From DASQHW01 sp963837155 (GTDB lineage: Bacteria > Actinomycetota > Acidimicrobiia > IMCC26256 > PALSA-610), in contig CAWIMB010000002.1 of the NCBI GenBank assembly GCA_963837155.1, positions 682,001 to 746,000 on the forward strand: a stretch of 64,000 bases of DNA. Direction: 5' to 3'. The notes under the pieces are model-generated. The model saw nothing but the letters and a program-made list of their open reading frames with translations, ran no database searches and was not told the DNA's origin. This document shows positions 36,644-46,447 of the stretch, piece by piece. Position 1 is the first letter of the stretch, and each line of letters opens with the position of its first letter. A program made the translations under genes and the position numbers.

Positions 36644-37042
36644 GTGACGACGCGCACGACCCGGATCGGATGGGTGCTCGCATTCGCCGCGGTCGGTGTA
36701 GGCCTCGCCGGTCTCGTCTTTTACCAACCCGGGGCATCCGACTCGAGCGCGCCCGCCGCCGCGACGACCGATGGCGGCGCGCCGATCCCTGCCCGTCCCG
36801 CTCCCGCGCACCCGCCGGCGCCGGTCCGGGCTCCCGGCGCGTGCGGGAAGTCGATGGCGGCGATCCGCAAGATCCAGCGCACCTACCCGAGCGGGGCGAT
36901 GCTGCCCGAGGCCGTCAACGCCCGGCTCACCGAAGACCTGGGACGCCTCGACGACGCCTGCGCGTCGAGGCGGGTCCTCCTGCAGGAGTTCCGTGAGCGC
37001 GAGCTCACCCCGTGGCTGACGTATCTGCCGCCCGGTGCGTGA
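36644..37042 (+). CDS. Small secreted or membrane-anchored protein
   Basis: 132 aa. One N-terminal hydrophobic segment (IGWVLAFAAVGVGLAGLVFY, residues 8-27), a Pro/Ala-rich linker (about 45-63), then a compact helical domain with two cysteines (APGACGKS and LDDACASR) that could pair. No family recognised. It precedes the large subtilase gene in the same direction (65-bp gap), so a shared envelope-related context is possible. Confidence 0.65.
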   Translation: MTTRTTRIGWVLAFAAVGVGLAGLVFYQPGASDSSAPAAATTDGGAPIPARPAPAHPPAPVRAPGACGKSMAAIRKIQRTYPSGAMLPEAVNARLTEDLGRLDDACASRRVLLQEFRERELTPWLTYLPPGA

Positions 37043-37107
37043 CGTCGGTCACGTTTGCGTTCGAGGACGCGATCCGCCGCCGCTGATCGGTCGACATCAG
37101 ACCGGAC

Positions 37108-40100
37108 ATGCGAACGAGCCCGATCCCGCGCGCGCCTCGACGCGCGCTCGTTCCCGCTGCTGCCGCGACCGCCGCGCTCGTCGCGCTGGTCGTGGTCTTC
37201 GGCGTCGTTCGTCCTCGGTTGGCTCATCACCAGGCGCCGGCGCCGCTTGCTGCCGACCAAGCGAGCTGGGCGCGTCTCGTGGCGGCCGCGGTCGACGCGC
37301 CACCGGCCACCGAGCCGAAGGACTTCAACGACGGGTTTCACCACTTCATCGTGCCGGCCGGATCCGCGAAGGCTGTTGCCGCGCTCGATGCGATGCCCGA
37401 GACGACGGTGACTCGCATCGACGGGCAAACGGTCGCGGTGCGTACGAAGGCGACGCGCCCGGAGGTCCGCGCCCGGACGGGCATCACCACGGTGACCGAC
37501 GACGAGCTCATTGGCTTCGCCGCGACGAGCGCACCCGTGAGCGACGACCCGCTATCGAGCTTGCAGTGGTCGCTGCAGAACCGCGGCGACACGTACCTGC
37601 AGACGCCGGGTGACATGACCGCGGGCGCCGACGCACACGTGCCGGAGGCGTGGGCGCGTACACGCGGCGCGGGCGTCGTGGTCGCGGTGATCGACACGCG
37701 CGTCGACTTCTCGCATCCCGATCTCGTCGACCGGCTCTGGACGAACCCGAACGAAGCCTGCGGCGCGGCGTCGGACACCGATCATGACGGCCTGGTCGGC
37801 GACTGCCACGGCTGGGACTTCTCTTCGAACAGCGCGACCGACCAGCTGCACCCGACGTCGAACCAGTATCACGGCTCGCACGTGGCCGGGATCATCGGCG
37901 CAACCGCGAACAACCGCATCGGTATCAGTGGGATCGCACCCGAGGTGACGATCATGCCGCTCGCGGTCGGCGACCCGAACAACATGATCCCGCTGTCGGC
38001 TGCGGCGGCGGCGATCAACTACGCGGTCGATCACCATGCGTCGGTCATCAACGCGTCGTGGGGCGGCGGTGGCGCGATGCCCTCGTACCTGAGCAACACG
38101 ATCGCGCGTGCGGAAGCCGCGGGGATCGTGTTCGTCGCGGCCGCCGGGAACAACGGTGCCGACATCACCAACGGTGGGTTCTTCCCGGGCGGCGCGCTGA
38201 ACTCCAACGTCATCACCGTGGGTGCGTCGACCGCGAACGACACCCCGGCGAGCTTCTCGAACTATTCGGCGACGAGGGTCGCGGTGTTCGCGCCCGGGCA
38301 GTACGTGCTCGCGACGCTGCCGATGAGCGTGAACGGCGGATACGGATTGCTGTCGGGCACCTCCATGGCCGCGCCCGAGGTCACCGCGGAAGTCGCGTTG
38401 CTGCGCTCCCTTGACCCCACGCTGACCGCCTCACAGGTGAAGGATCGCATCATGGCGACGGCGAAAAGGCTGTCGTCGCTCTCGAACAAGGCAGCATCGG
38501 GCGCTCGTATCGACGTGACCGCGGCCGTCGGCACCGTCGTGCGCCGCGGCGGCCCAACCTCCTTCAACTTCGACGGCTTCAACGGTCTGCAAGCAGCCCA
38601 GCCGCAACAGCCCCGGGTGCAGGCATCCCTCGATGCGACGACCGCCTCCGCCCACCCCAACGTGTCGTTGACGTTGCAGCTCGCCGCGAACGTCGACGGG
38701 CAGGGCTACGCGGTCGCCGATCAGCCGCTCACGGTCACGCTGCCCGGCGGCGGCCAGGCGACGGTGACCACCGACGACGGCGGTCAGGCGACGATTCCCG
38801 CGGTGCCCGCGAACGCATTGGTGGACGGGGGCGACTTCCGTGTCGATGTCGAGCTGCCCGCCGGTTTGTACGCGCTCGGCACACAACTGACCGATGCCGG
38901 CCAGCCCGTCGGTGACCCGTCGCGTGTCGTGTTCGAGGTCGCGACCGAGCAGGTCGCGCCGGCGCCGACAACGACCACCCCGACCACGATCGTCAGTGCA
39001 CCGCCCACGACATCGATGCCTGCGCCGCCTTCGCCGGGCACACCCGGCACGACGCCGCCGAGCCCAACGCCTCCGGGTACGACGCCGCCGAGCCCAACGC
39101 CTCCCGGCACGACGCCGCCGAGCCCAACGCCAGGCACGACGCCGCCGAGCCCGACGCCCACAAACCCCTCGCCGCCCGTCACGAACGCGCCCTCGCCTCC
39201 GGGCGTCCCCACCCCGACGACGCCGGTTACCAGCGCGCCGGCGCCACCGCCGCCGATCGGCCCGCCGCCGACGAACGCAGCCACGCCGCCGCCGGGACCG
39301 CCGGAAACGGTGGGCACACCCACGACCCCGTCGACGATCGTCTGGCGGCCGGCGCCGCCCGGAACGCCGCGCGATCTCGCCGCGATCGCAGCCGACGGCG
39401 CGGTGACACTCACATGGAACGCACCGGACGGCGAAGCCGTCACCGGGTACCGCGTGTACCGCGACGACGTGCTGATCGCGCAGACGGGCGCGCCCGGGAT
39501 CACAGTCAGCGGCCTCACGAACGGGCTGCCGTACGAGTTCAAGGTGTCGGCGTTCACCCAGTGGGGTGAGAGCGCGCGCACAGCTCCGGTCAGGATGACG
39601 CCGTCTGCGCCGACCACGACTCGTCCGTCGACGACCGCCGCGCCAACAACGGTTGCCGCGACGGTGCCGCCGACAACACCGCCCACGGTGCCGGCCACAA
39701 CGCCGCCGACGACCGTGCCGCGTATCGTCGAGCCGCCCAACGGCGGCCGCTATGTGTTGACGCCGAGCTCGGGATCGGTTGCGGGCGGCACGGTGATCTC
39801 GATCACCGGTCCGGGCCTCAACGGAAGTGTCGGGATCGAGATCGACGGCGCGTACGCGCAAGTGATGAGTGCCACCAGTGGGTGGATCACTGCCGCGACC
39901 GCTCCGCACCTGACGCCGGGAACGTACGACGTCGTGCTGCACCGCATGAATGACGACGTCGTGTTGACGCGTGCATTCACGTACGTTGGCAACCCGTCGG
40001 CTCCGGCACCGCCGGGCACGAACCCACCGGTCACGGCGCCGCCTGTGACCAACCCGCCGGTGACCAATCCACCCGTCACGAACCCGCCGGTACCCACACC

Positions 40101-40311
40101 TCCGGTCACGAGTCCTCCGGTCACGAGTCCACCCGTGACCAGTCCGCCCGTGACCAGTCCGCCGGCGACCAGTCCACCGGTCACCGCGCCCGCGCCGCCG
40201 CGGCTCGGCAACCTGCGACTCGCGCCGATGCCACCGTCGGGACCGCTCGCCGGATTGCCACCGGGGATGTGGGGCGGCATGACGTGCCGCCAGCCGCGCT
40301 GCTCGGGCTGA
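37108..40311 (+). CDS. Secreted S8 subtilisin-like protease with Fn3, IPT and Pro/Thr repeats
   Basis: 1067 aa, intact. An N-terminal membrane/signal segment (TAALVALVVVFGVV), a propeptide-like region (FHHFIVPAGSAKAVAALDAM), then the S8 domain with Asp196 (VAVIDTRVDFSHPDL), His255 (YHGSHVAGI) and Ser419 (SGTSMAAPE), and the oxyanion Asn in AAAGNNGAD. After a beta domain (about 510-615) come Pro/Thr repeats (about 617-745), a fibronectin III domain (about 748-835), another Thr-rich linker, an IPT/TIG domain (about 875-960) and PVTNP/PVTSP pentapeptide repeats (about 970-1025). No LPxTG or C-terminal membrane anchor, so release or non-covalent wall binding is likely. Residues 1-25 include Arg-rich MRTSPIPRAPRRA. 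Confidence 0.88.
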   Translation: MRTSPIPRAPRRALVPAAAATAALVALVVVFGVVRPRLAHHQAPAPLAADQASWARLVAAAVDAPPATEPKDFNDGFHHFIVPAGSAKAVAALDAMPETTVTRIDGQTVAVRTKATRPEVRARTGITTVTDDELIGFAATSAPVSDDPLSSLQWSLQNRGDTYLQTPGDMTAGADAHVPEAWARTRGAGVVVAVIDTRVDFSHPDLVDRLWTNPNEACGAASDTDHDGLVGDCHGWDFSSNSATDQLHPTSNQYHGSHVAGIIGATANNRIGISGIAPEVTIMPLAVGDPNNMIPLSAAAAAINYAVDHHASVINASWGGGGAMPSYLSNTIARAEAAGIVFVAAAGNNGADITNGGFFPGGALNSNVITVGASTANDTPASFSNYSATRVAVFAPGQYVLATLPMSVNGGYGLLSGTSMAAPEVTAEVALLRSLDPTLTASQVKDRIMATAKRLSSLSNKAASGARIDVTAAVGTVVRRGGPTSFNFDGFNGLQAAQPQQPRVQASLDATTASAHPNVSLTLQLAANVDGQGYAVADQPLTVTLPGGGQATVTTDDGGQATIPAVPANALVDGGDFRVDVELPAGLYALGTQLTDAGQPVGDPSRVVFEVATEQVAPAPTTTTPTTIVSAPPTTSMPAPPSPGTPGTTPPSPTPPGTTPPSPTPPGTTPPSPTPGTTPPSPTPTNPSPPVTNAPSPPGVPTPTTPVTSAPAPPPPIGPPPTNAATPPPGPPETVGTPTTPSTIVWRPAPPGTPRDLAAIAADGAVTLTWNAPDGEAVTGYRVYRDDVLIAQTGAPGITVSGLTNGLPYEFKVSAFTQWGESARTAPVRMTPSAPTTTRPSTTAAPTTVAATVPPTTPPTVPATTPPTTVPRIVEPPNGGRYVLTPSSGSVAGGTVISITGPGLNGSVGIEIDGAYAQVMSATSGWITAATAPHLTPGTYDVVLHRMNDDVVLTRAFTYVGNPSAPAPPGTNPPVTAPPVTNPPVTNPPVTNPPVPTPPVTSPPVTSPPVTSPPVTSPPATSPPVTAPAPPRLGNLRLAPMPPSGPLAGLPPGMWGGMTCRQPRCSG
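39051..39170 (+). repeat. 30-bp tandem repeats encoding TPPSPTPPGT units
   Basis: Units start at 39051, 39081 and 39111 (30 bp each, one or two differences), with a shortened fourth from about 39138. They encode a Pro/Thr/Ser linker in the subtilase. Near-identity at DNA level indicates recent slippage expansion and variable length between strains. Confidence 0.8.
40018..40190 (+). repeat. 15-bp degenerate tandem repeats encoding PVTNP/PVTSP
   Basis: About eleven 15-bp units encoding the pentapeptides PVTNP then PVTSP near the C-terminus of the subtilase. Third-codon positions vary, so this tract is older than the 30-bp repeat array. Confidence 0.8.
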
Positions 40312-40318
40312 GCGTTCG

Positions 40319-41019
40319 TCAGAGCACGCGCGCGAGACGCCGGTTCAACGCGTCGAGCGTCGAACGGGCGGCGGCGTCGATCGGACTCGCACCGGCCGCG
40401 AGGCCGTATTGCAGCTGATCGTCGTCGTCGACGTCCTCGAGGGCCACCGCCACGATCACGCGGTCGTCGTCGGAGGTGTCGTCGAGTGCACGGGCCCACT
40501 TCGCGCGCGGTTGGAACGGTGCGCCGAGGCCGCGGATCGCGTCGATCGTCGCCTCGACCGCGCCGACGAGCCCGCTGCTCGCGGCGCGCGGCCGATCGTG
40601 CGCTTTCCTTCGAGAATGAGATGCACTTCGAGCTCGTCGGTGTCAGGGAACGCGAGCACGGCAAGCAATCGTGCCCGGCGCGATTCCTGGGCCTCGTCCG
40701 CGTCTTCTCCGGCCTCCATCTCCGTCGACTCGGGCGCGACCAATGCCGGAACGGCAACCGGTCCGGTGACGGCCGGAGCCGTGCGCCAGCGCACGACTTC
40801 CACGGCAACCGGACGGTCTGAGTGGCGCGCGGCGATGCGCGACGCGGAGACCGGCACCGGCTGGTCGGCGCGCTCACCCTTGTCGGAGACGTGCAACTGC
40901 ACGAGCAGCATGTCGTCGCGTTCTTCGAAGCCCGCCGCGCGTACACCCGGGAGCTTGCGCAACTCGAGTTCGAGGTCGTCGAGGGAGCCGATGGCTTCAC
41001 TGCCGGCGCGAGCGTTCAT
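40319..41019 (-). CDS. Hypothetical actinobacterial protein (frameshifted)
   Basis: About 233 aa when joined. The first 130 residues (ATG 41019) read GSLDDLELELRKLPGVRAAG, then MLLVQLHVSDK and VAVEVVRW; the rest, in another frame after about 40590, reads ASSGLVGAVEATIDAIRGLG, PFQPRAKWARAL and DDTSDDDRVIVAVALEDVDD to a stop at 40319. The repeated ELEVHLILEGKRTIGRA / VIVAVALED pattern hints at two alpha/beta modules. Not recognised. Its start overlaps the stop of the GGDEF gene by 4 bp, so the two are cotranslated. Confidence 0.6.
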
Positions 41020-41981
41020 TGCTTGTGCTCCTTCGCCTCGTAGAGTCGACTATCGGCGAGCTGTACAAGCGCGTCGAACTCGGTCGCTTCTTGCGGACAC
41101 TGCGCAACACCGAACGAGAACGCCGGGCACGCGCGCTCGACACCCTCGGCGTTGCGCACGCGGTCGAGCAGCGTCGGCACGAGATCGGGCTCGGTGTTCG
41201 GGAGAATCATCGCGAACTCGTCGCCACCGACCCGGCCCGCGTTGTCGCCGAAGCGAAGCGCACGGCGGAAGCGTTCGCCAAGATCGCGGAGTACTGCATC
41301 GCCCGCTTGGTGACCCTGCTCGTCGTTGACCGTCTTGAAGTGGTCGAGGTCGAGCATGACGAGCGTGAACGGCCACCCGTAGCGGTTGCTGCGCGCGATC
41401 GCCATCTGGAGAAGGCGGTCGAACGAGCGCCGGTCGAACAAGAGCGTGAGCGGATCGTGCCACGCGTCGTAACGAAGCACATCCAGGCGCAACGCCAACA
41501 CGCACAACGAGAGCATCAACGACCGGTCGAAGCCGTGGTTCTCGAGCGCGGGCTGCGTGTAGAGGCCGGGCGGCGAGACCAACAGCTCCTCGTCCTCCGG
41601 CCCGAGCGGCCGGCGACCCGCGCAGAACACCTGGCGGCCGAGCCCCGACTCCTCGATGACAACCGCCGCGTCGTCGAGTTCGAACTGGTCGACGAGCGCG
41701 TCGAGAGCCTTGTAGATGAGCGCGATTCCCGAGTCGCTGGTGGCGACGCTCGCGGCGAGGTCCTCGCTCAAAGCGTTCACCAACACCACCCCGCTGTCGC
41801 GCGTTCCGACGCCGTTCCCGTGCGCACCGTGCGAAATCGTGCCTGGAAGCAGCGCCGCGAGCCCCACACCGCTTTGCTGCGACACCGCAACCCTCCCTGG
41901 CACATCGCAACGGCCCCCCACATGTCGGCGCGCTGCTCCATGGAATTGCTGGAACTCCTGAATTCCCTGACCCCTGTCCAC
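41016..41981 (-). CDS. Diguanylate cyclase (GGDEF)
   Basis: 321 aa. The N-terminal ~170 residues look like a GAF-type sensory domain (SDSGIALIYKALDALVDQF, ELDDAAVVIEESGLGRQVF); the C-terminal ~165 are a GGDEF domain starting DPLTLLFDRRSFDRLL. The catalytic motif is intact (GRVGGDEFAMI) and the product-inhibition I-site RFGD lies five residues before it, so c-di-GMP synthesis with feedback control is expected. No membrane helix. The start is uncertain: GTG 41981 opens the frame, and later starts are possible. Coupled to the hypothetical gene downstream. Confidence 0.85.
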   Translation of the reverse strand: MDRGQGIQEFQQFHGAARRHVGGRCDVPGRVAVSQQSGVGLAALLPGTISHGAHGNGVGTRDSGVVLVNALSEDLAASVATSDSGIALIYKALDALVDQFELDDAAVVIEESGLGRQVFCAGRRPLGPEDEELLVSPPGLYTQPALENHGFDRSLMLSLCVLALRLDVLRYDAWHDPLTLLFDRRSFDRLLQMAIARSNRYGWPFTLVMLDLDHFKTVNDEQGHQAGDAVLRDLGERFRRALRFGDNAGRVGGDEFAMILPNTEPDLVPTLLDRVRNAEGVERACPAFSFGVAQCPQEATEFDALVQLADSRLYEAKEHKQ

Positions 41982-42128
41982 TCAGCATAGTGAGCCGCGC
42001 GCCTCGCGTGAAATGGCACAGAGGGTTTTTCTTTTGCCGCGAGTACGATCCTGCGCAGTCAACATGGCTCCCTCCGCTCCCAGCTGTGCGGCGTTCGCGG
42101 GCGAGCCTTCTCTGCGTCCGCACCCGAA

Positions 42129-43791
42129 ATGGATATGCGAGAAACCCTCTGGACGGCGATCTCCCAGGCGTTGGCAAAAGCTGGGTTGCCGGAACCCGAG
42201 CAGGGCGTCGCAGTGGAGCCCGCGAAGCGTCGTGACCAGGGCGACTGGTACACGCCGGTCGCGATGCCGCTTGCCAAGACGTTGGGGCGCCCGCCGCTCG
42301 ACATCGCGCAGCAGATCAAGGACGCCCTGGATGAGGCGGCCGTTCCTCATGTGGCCAAGGTGGAGGTTGCGCGACCGGGCTTCGTCAACCTGTTCCTCGC
42401 TCCCGCCTGGCTGCACGACGTGCTCCGCGAGGTCGTCGAGGCCGGCGAACAGTTCGGTCGCTCGGAGATACTCGCCGGCCGGCGCATCAACTTGGAGTTC
42501 GTGTCCGCAAATCCGACAGGTCCGTTGCATGCGGGAGGCGGACGATGGGTCGCGGTCGGCGATGCCATCGCGAACCTGCTGGCTGCACAGGGCGCGGAGG
42601 TACACCGGGAGTACTACCTCAACGACGCGGGAACCCAACTCGACCTCTTCGCGACATCTTTGTATGCGCGTTATCGGGGAGAGGCACCACCCGAGGACGG
42701 CTACCAAGGCCAGTACCTCGTTGACCTGGCCGAACAGCTCCGTGACCAGCTCGGTGACGATGTCACGATCGACGAGGCGCGCGAGTGGGGGTACCGGCGG
42801 GTCGTCGAGTTGTTGCAGGAGGATCTGGCACGCATCGGAGTGTTCTTCGACACGTGGTTCTCCGAGCGTACGTTGCACGAGCAGGGCGAAGTCGTCGACG
42901 TGCTCGCACAACTGGAGGCCCGCGGAGACGTGTACGAGCGTGACGGTGCGCGGTGGCTGCGCACGACAGACTTCGGCGACCCCCGAGACCGGGTGCTCGT
43001 GCGGAGCGACGGCACGACGACGTATCTCGCCAATGATCTCGCGTACCACCGCGACAAGTTCCGGCGGGGCTCGACGCACCTGATCGACGTCTGGGGCGCC
43101 GACCACCACGGCCAGGTGAAGTCGCTGCAATCCGGCATGGAGGCGCTCGGGTTCCCGGCCGGGGAGCCCGAGATCATCCTCGGCCAGCTCGTCAAGGTCA
43201 TCGAGGACGGGCGCGAGGTGCGGATGTCGCGACGGGCCGGGAACATCATCACGCTGGCCGACATCCTCGATCGCGTCGATCCCGACGTCGCGCGCATGAC
43301 GTTCTTGCTCCAGAGCATCGACTCGGCCCAGACGTTCGACCTCGACGTGGTGACCCAGCAGTCGATGGAGAATCCCGTCTACTACGTGCAGTACGCACAC
43401 GCGCGCATCGCGTCGATCGGCCGCAAAGCGGCACTCGCCGAAATCCACCGCCGGCCGCTCGACGACGTCGACCTCTCGGTGCTCGGCCACGAGCGCGAGC
43501 AGGAACTCTTGCGCGCGCTCGCGGTGTACCCCGATGCCGTGCACGAAGCCGCCGAACAGCGCGCGCCGCAGAAGGTGAGCACGTGGGTCCGCGACTTCGC
43601 CGCGCTCGTTCCACGGCTTCTACCGCGACTGCCGGGTGCTGTCACCCGACGCGGACGTCACCCAAGCGCGCCTGTGGCTCACGGAGGCGTGTCGCATCGG
43701 GCTTGCCAACGCGCTCACGTTGCTGGGTGTGCACGCGCCCGACGAGATGGCGCGCCTCGACGACGACGACGAAGACGACGACGCGGAGTGA
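42129..43791 (+). CDS. argS: Arginyl-tRNA synthetase (frameshifted near 3' end)
   Basis: Class I synthetase, about 553 aa. N-terminal Add1-like domain, then FVSANPTGPLHAGGGRWVAV (the HIGH motif as HAGG), DVWGADHHGQVKSL, and MSRRAGN as the KMSK equivalent; the C-terminal DALR domain follows. An extra G after GCGCTC near 43605 shifts the frame: dropped, the sequence reads FAAL-FHGFYRDCRVL and ends in the acidic DDDDEDDDAE at TGA 43789-43791. The unbroken frame to 44288 is a shadow of lysA. The stop overlaps the lysA GTG (GTGA). Confidence 0.92.
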
Positions 43792-45093
43792 CCGCGTTCG
43801 ACCTCTCGCTGCTCCCGGCATCGGCCACCGTCGACGACGCCGGCCGCGTGTCGATCGTGGGCGTCGCCCTGACCGAGATCGCGGCAGGAGTTCGGCACGC
43901 CGTGCTATGTATACGACGAGGCCGAGATCCGCGCTCGGTGTCGCGCGTACCGCGAACGGTTCGGCGACGGCGCCGCCTACGCGAGCAAGGCGTTCCTGTG
44001 CGTCGCGATGGCGCGCGTGGTCGACGAAGAGGGACTCCACCTCGATGTCGCCACCGGTGGCGAGCTGTTCGTCGCGTTGCACGCCGGGTTTCCCGCGGCG
44101 CGCATCGTGTTCCACGGCAACAACAAGTCGGTGGACGAGCTCCGCGCGGCGCTTGCCGGTGGTGTCGGCCGCGTCGTCGTCGACTCCGACGAGGAACTGC
44201 ACCGGCTCGAGACGCTCGTTGCCGGAGGATTGCCCGCGCCACGCGTGCAAGTGCGAGTGAAACCGGGTGTGGAAGCGCACACACATGAGTACATCGAGAC
44301 CGGTAGCGAGGACTCGAAGTTCGGGTTCAGTCTCGAAAGCGGCGAGGCACTTGCGGCGGCACAACGTGTCGTCGGTCGCGGTGCGTTGCGGTTTGCGGGC
44401 CTGCACTGCCACATCGGCTCGCATGTCTTTCGCCTCGATTCGTTCACACGCGCCGTCGAGAAGATGGTCGGGCTCGTGCGCGCCGTCGAAGACGAGACCG
44501 GCGCGACCGTGGAAGAGCTGAATCTCGGCGGCGGGCTCGGCGTTCGCTACCTCTCCGAGGACGCGCCGCCTTCCATCGATGAGTATGCATCGGTCGTGCA
44601 CGAGTCGGTCGCCAAGGCCCTGGCCGACAGCGGTGTGCGGTCGCGGCCGATGCTGATGACCGAGCCGGGCCGTTCGATCGTCGCGCCCGCCGGTCTCACG
44701 CTGTACACGGTCGGCACGATCAAGGCCGCCGGTGCGCGCACGTACGTCGCGGTCGACGGCGGCATGAGCGACAACCTGCGGCCGGTCACCTACGGGGCCC
44801 GCTACGACACGTTCCTTCCGGCGCGGGCAACGGCCCCACGACCACTCGTCGTGACCGTTGCCGGCAAGCACTGCGAGCAGGGCGACGTGATCGTGCGGGA
44901 CGCCCGGGTACCCGCCGATGTCGCAGTGGGCGACGTGCTGGCGACGCCCGTCACCGGCGGCTATGGCCATTCGATGGCGTCCAACTACAACAAGGTCACG
45001 CGCCCGCCGGTGATCTTCGTGCGCGACGGCGAGGCGCGTGTGGTCGTCCGGCGCGAGTCCGAAGAAGATCTCGTGCGCCTCGACGAGGCCTGA
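43788..45093 (+). CDS. lysA: Diaminopimelate decarboxylase (frameshifted near 5' end)
   Basis: PLP-dependent fold-III decarboxylase that makes lysine from meso-diaminopimelate, about 434 aa. Starts at GTG 43788, overlapping argS. One extra G near 43890 (GCAGGAG) separates VSIVGVALTEIAA from EFGTPCYVYDEAEIR. Motifs after it: PLP-lysine YASKAFLC, GLHLDVATGGEL, FHGNNKS, GLHCHIGSHVF, ELNLGGGLGV, and the substrate-binding GKHCEQGDVI (active-site Cys). Complete C-terminus. Confidence 0.93.
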
Positions 45094-45143
45094 CCCGCCT
45101 CATTCTGTTCCGCGCCCCTCGCCGCGTCCGCGAGACTGGTGGG

Positions 45144-46447
45144 ATGGGAGACCGGTTTCATGACGGCCTCGTGCGGGTCGGCGTGCTGGGGTGCGGCAAC
45201 GTGGGTGCCGCGCTCGGTGCGCGCCCTCGAAGCCAATGCCGACCTGATCACGCAGCGCGCGGGTGTGCATCTCGAGGTCGCCCGAGTGGCGGTGCACAAT
45301 CTCGCCAAGGAACGCGACATCGACTTCGCACCCGGCATCTTGACGAACGACGCCGATGCCGTCGTCACCGACCCGCACGTCGATGTGGTTGTCGAGGTCA
45401 TCGGCGGCGTCGAGCCGGCGCGCAGCCTCATCCTCACCGCGTTGAAGGCAGCCAAGCCGGTCATCACCGCGAACAAGGAGCTGCTGGCCAACTTCGGCGA
45501 GGAGCTCTTCGAGGCGGCCGAGACCGCCGGTGTTGACCTTTTGTTCGAGGCGTCCGTTGCCGGCGGTATCCCGTTGATGCGGCCGTTGCGCGAGTCGCTT
45601 GCGGGTGAACGCATCCTGCGCGTCATGGGCATTGTGAACGGCACGACCAACTATGTGCTCACGCAGATGACCGAGGAGGGCTCGAGCTTCGCCGAAGCGG
45701 TGGCGGAGGCGCAGGAGCTCGGATATGCGGAGCGCGATCCGACGGCCGACGTCGAGGGCTTCGACGCGGCGTCGAAGGCGGCGATCATTGCGTCGATCGC
45801 GTTCGGCGCGCGTGTGGTTGCCGGTGACGTGTACCGAGAGGGCATCACGAAGATCACCGCCGACGACATTGCAGCGGCGCGCGAGCTCGGCTACGTCGTC
45901 AAGCTGCTCGCGGTTGCCGAGGAGAACGAGGGCGGAGTCGGCGCGCGTGCATCCCGCGATGGTGCCGCTCGATCATCCGCTCGCGTCGGTGCGCGGGTCG
46001 TTCAACGCCGTGTTCATCGAGGGCGAGACGGTGGGTCAGCTCATGATGCTCGGGCGCGGCGCGGGCGGTGACCCGACTGCGAGCGCCGTGCTCGGCGATC
46101 TGATCGACGCCGCGAAGAACCTGCACGCGGGTGCGCGTGGCGCGACGATCGGCAGGCTCGCCCGCAAGCGCATCCGTCCGATCGACGAGACCGCGTCCCA
46201 GTTCTACGTTTCGCTCGATGTCGTCGACCGGCCGGGCGTGCTGGCGAAGATCGCGGGCGTGTTCGGAACGCACGACGTGTCGATTCAATCGATGCAGCAG
46301 AAGGGTCAGGGTGAGGGCGCCCGGCTGATTTTCGTGACGCACCTCGCGCGGGAAGCGGCGCTCTCGGCGACGATTCACGACGTGCGTGAGCTGGATGTGG
46401 TCGGGCGGGTCGGTTCGGTGCTGCGGGTCGTGGGCGGCGAGGAATGA
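45144..46447 (+). CDS. hom: Homoserine dehydrogenase with ACT domain (two frameshifts)
   Basis: About 434 aa, NAD(P)-dependent reduction of aspartate semialdehyde to homoserine. From ATG 45144: VRVGVLGCGNVGAAL (dinucleotide site), shift near 45216 (extra G after GCGCTC), then VRALEANADLI, VVVEVIGGVEPAR, TANKELLA, GIVNGTTNYVLTQM, DPTADVEGFDAASKAAI. A second shift near 45942 leads to ARVHPAMVPLDHPLASVRG and the C-terminal ACT domain (about the last 75 residues), which mediates threonine feedback. Both shifts restore the family sequence when one base is dropped. Confidence 0.92.

Noticed and set aside
42129..46447. Programmed ribosomal frameshifting as the reason for broken argS, lysA and hom
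   Set aside because: No slippery heptamers or downstream pseudoknots are seen, the direction of shift varies, and so many unrelated genes are affected that sequence error is far simpler.
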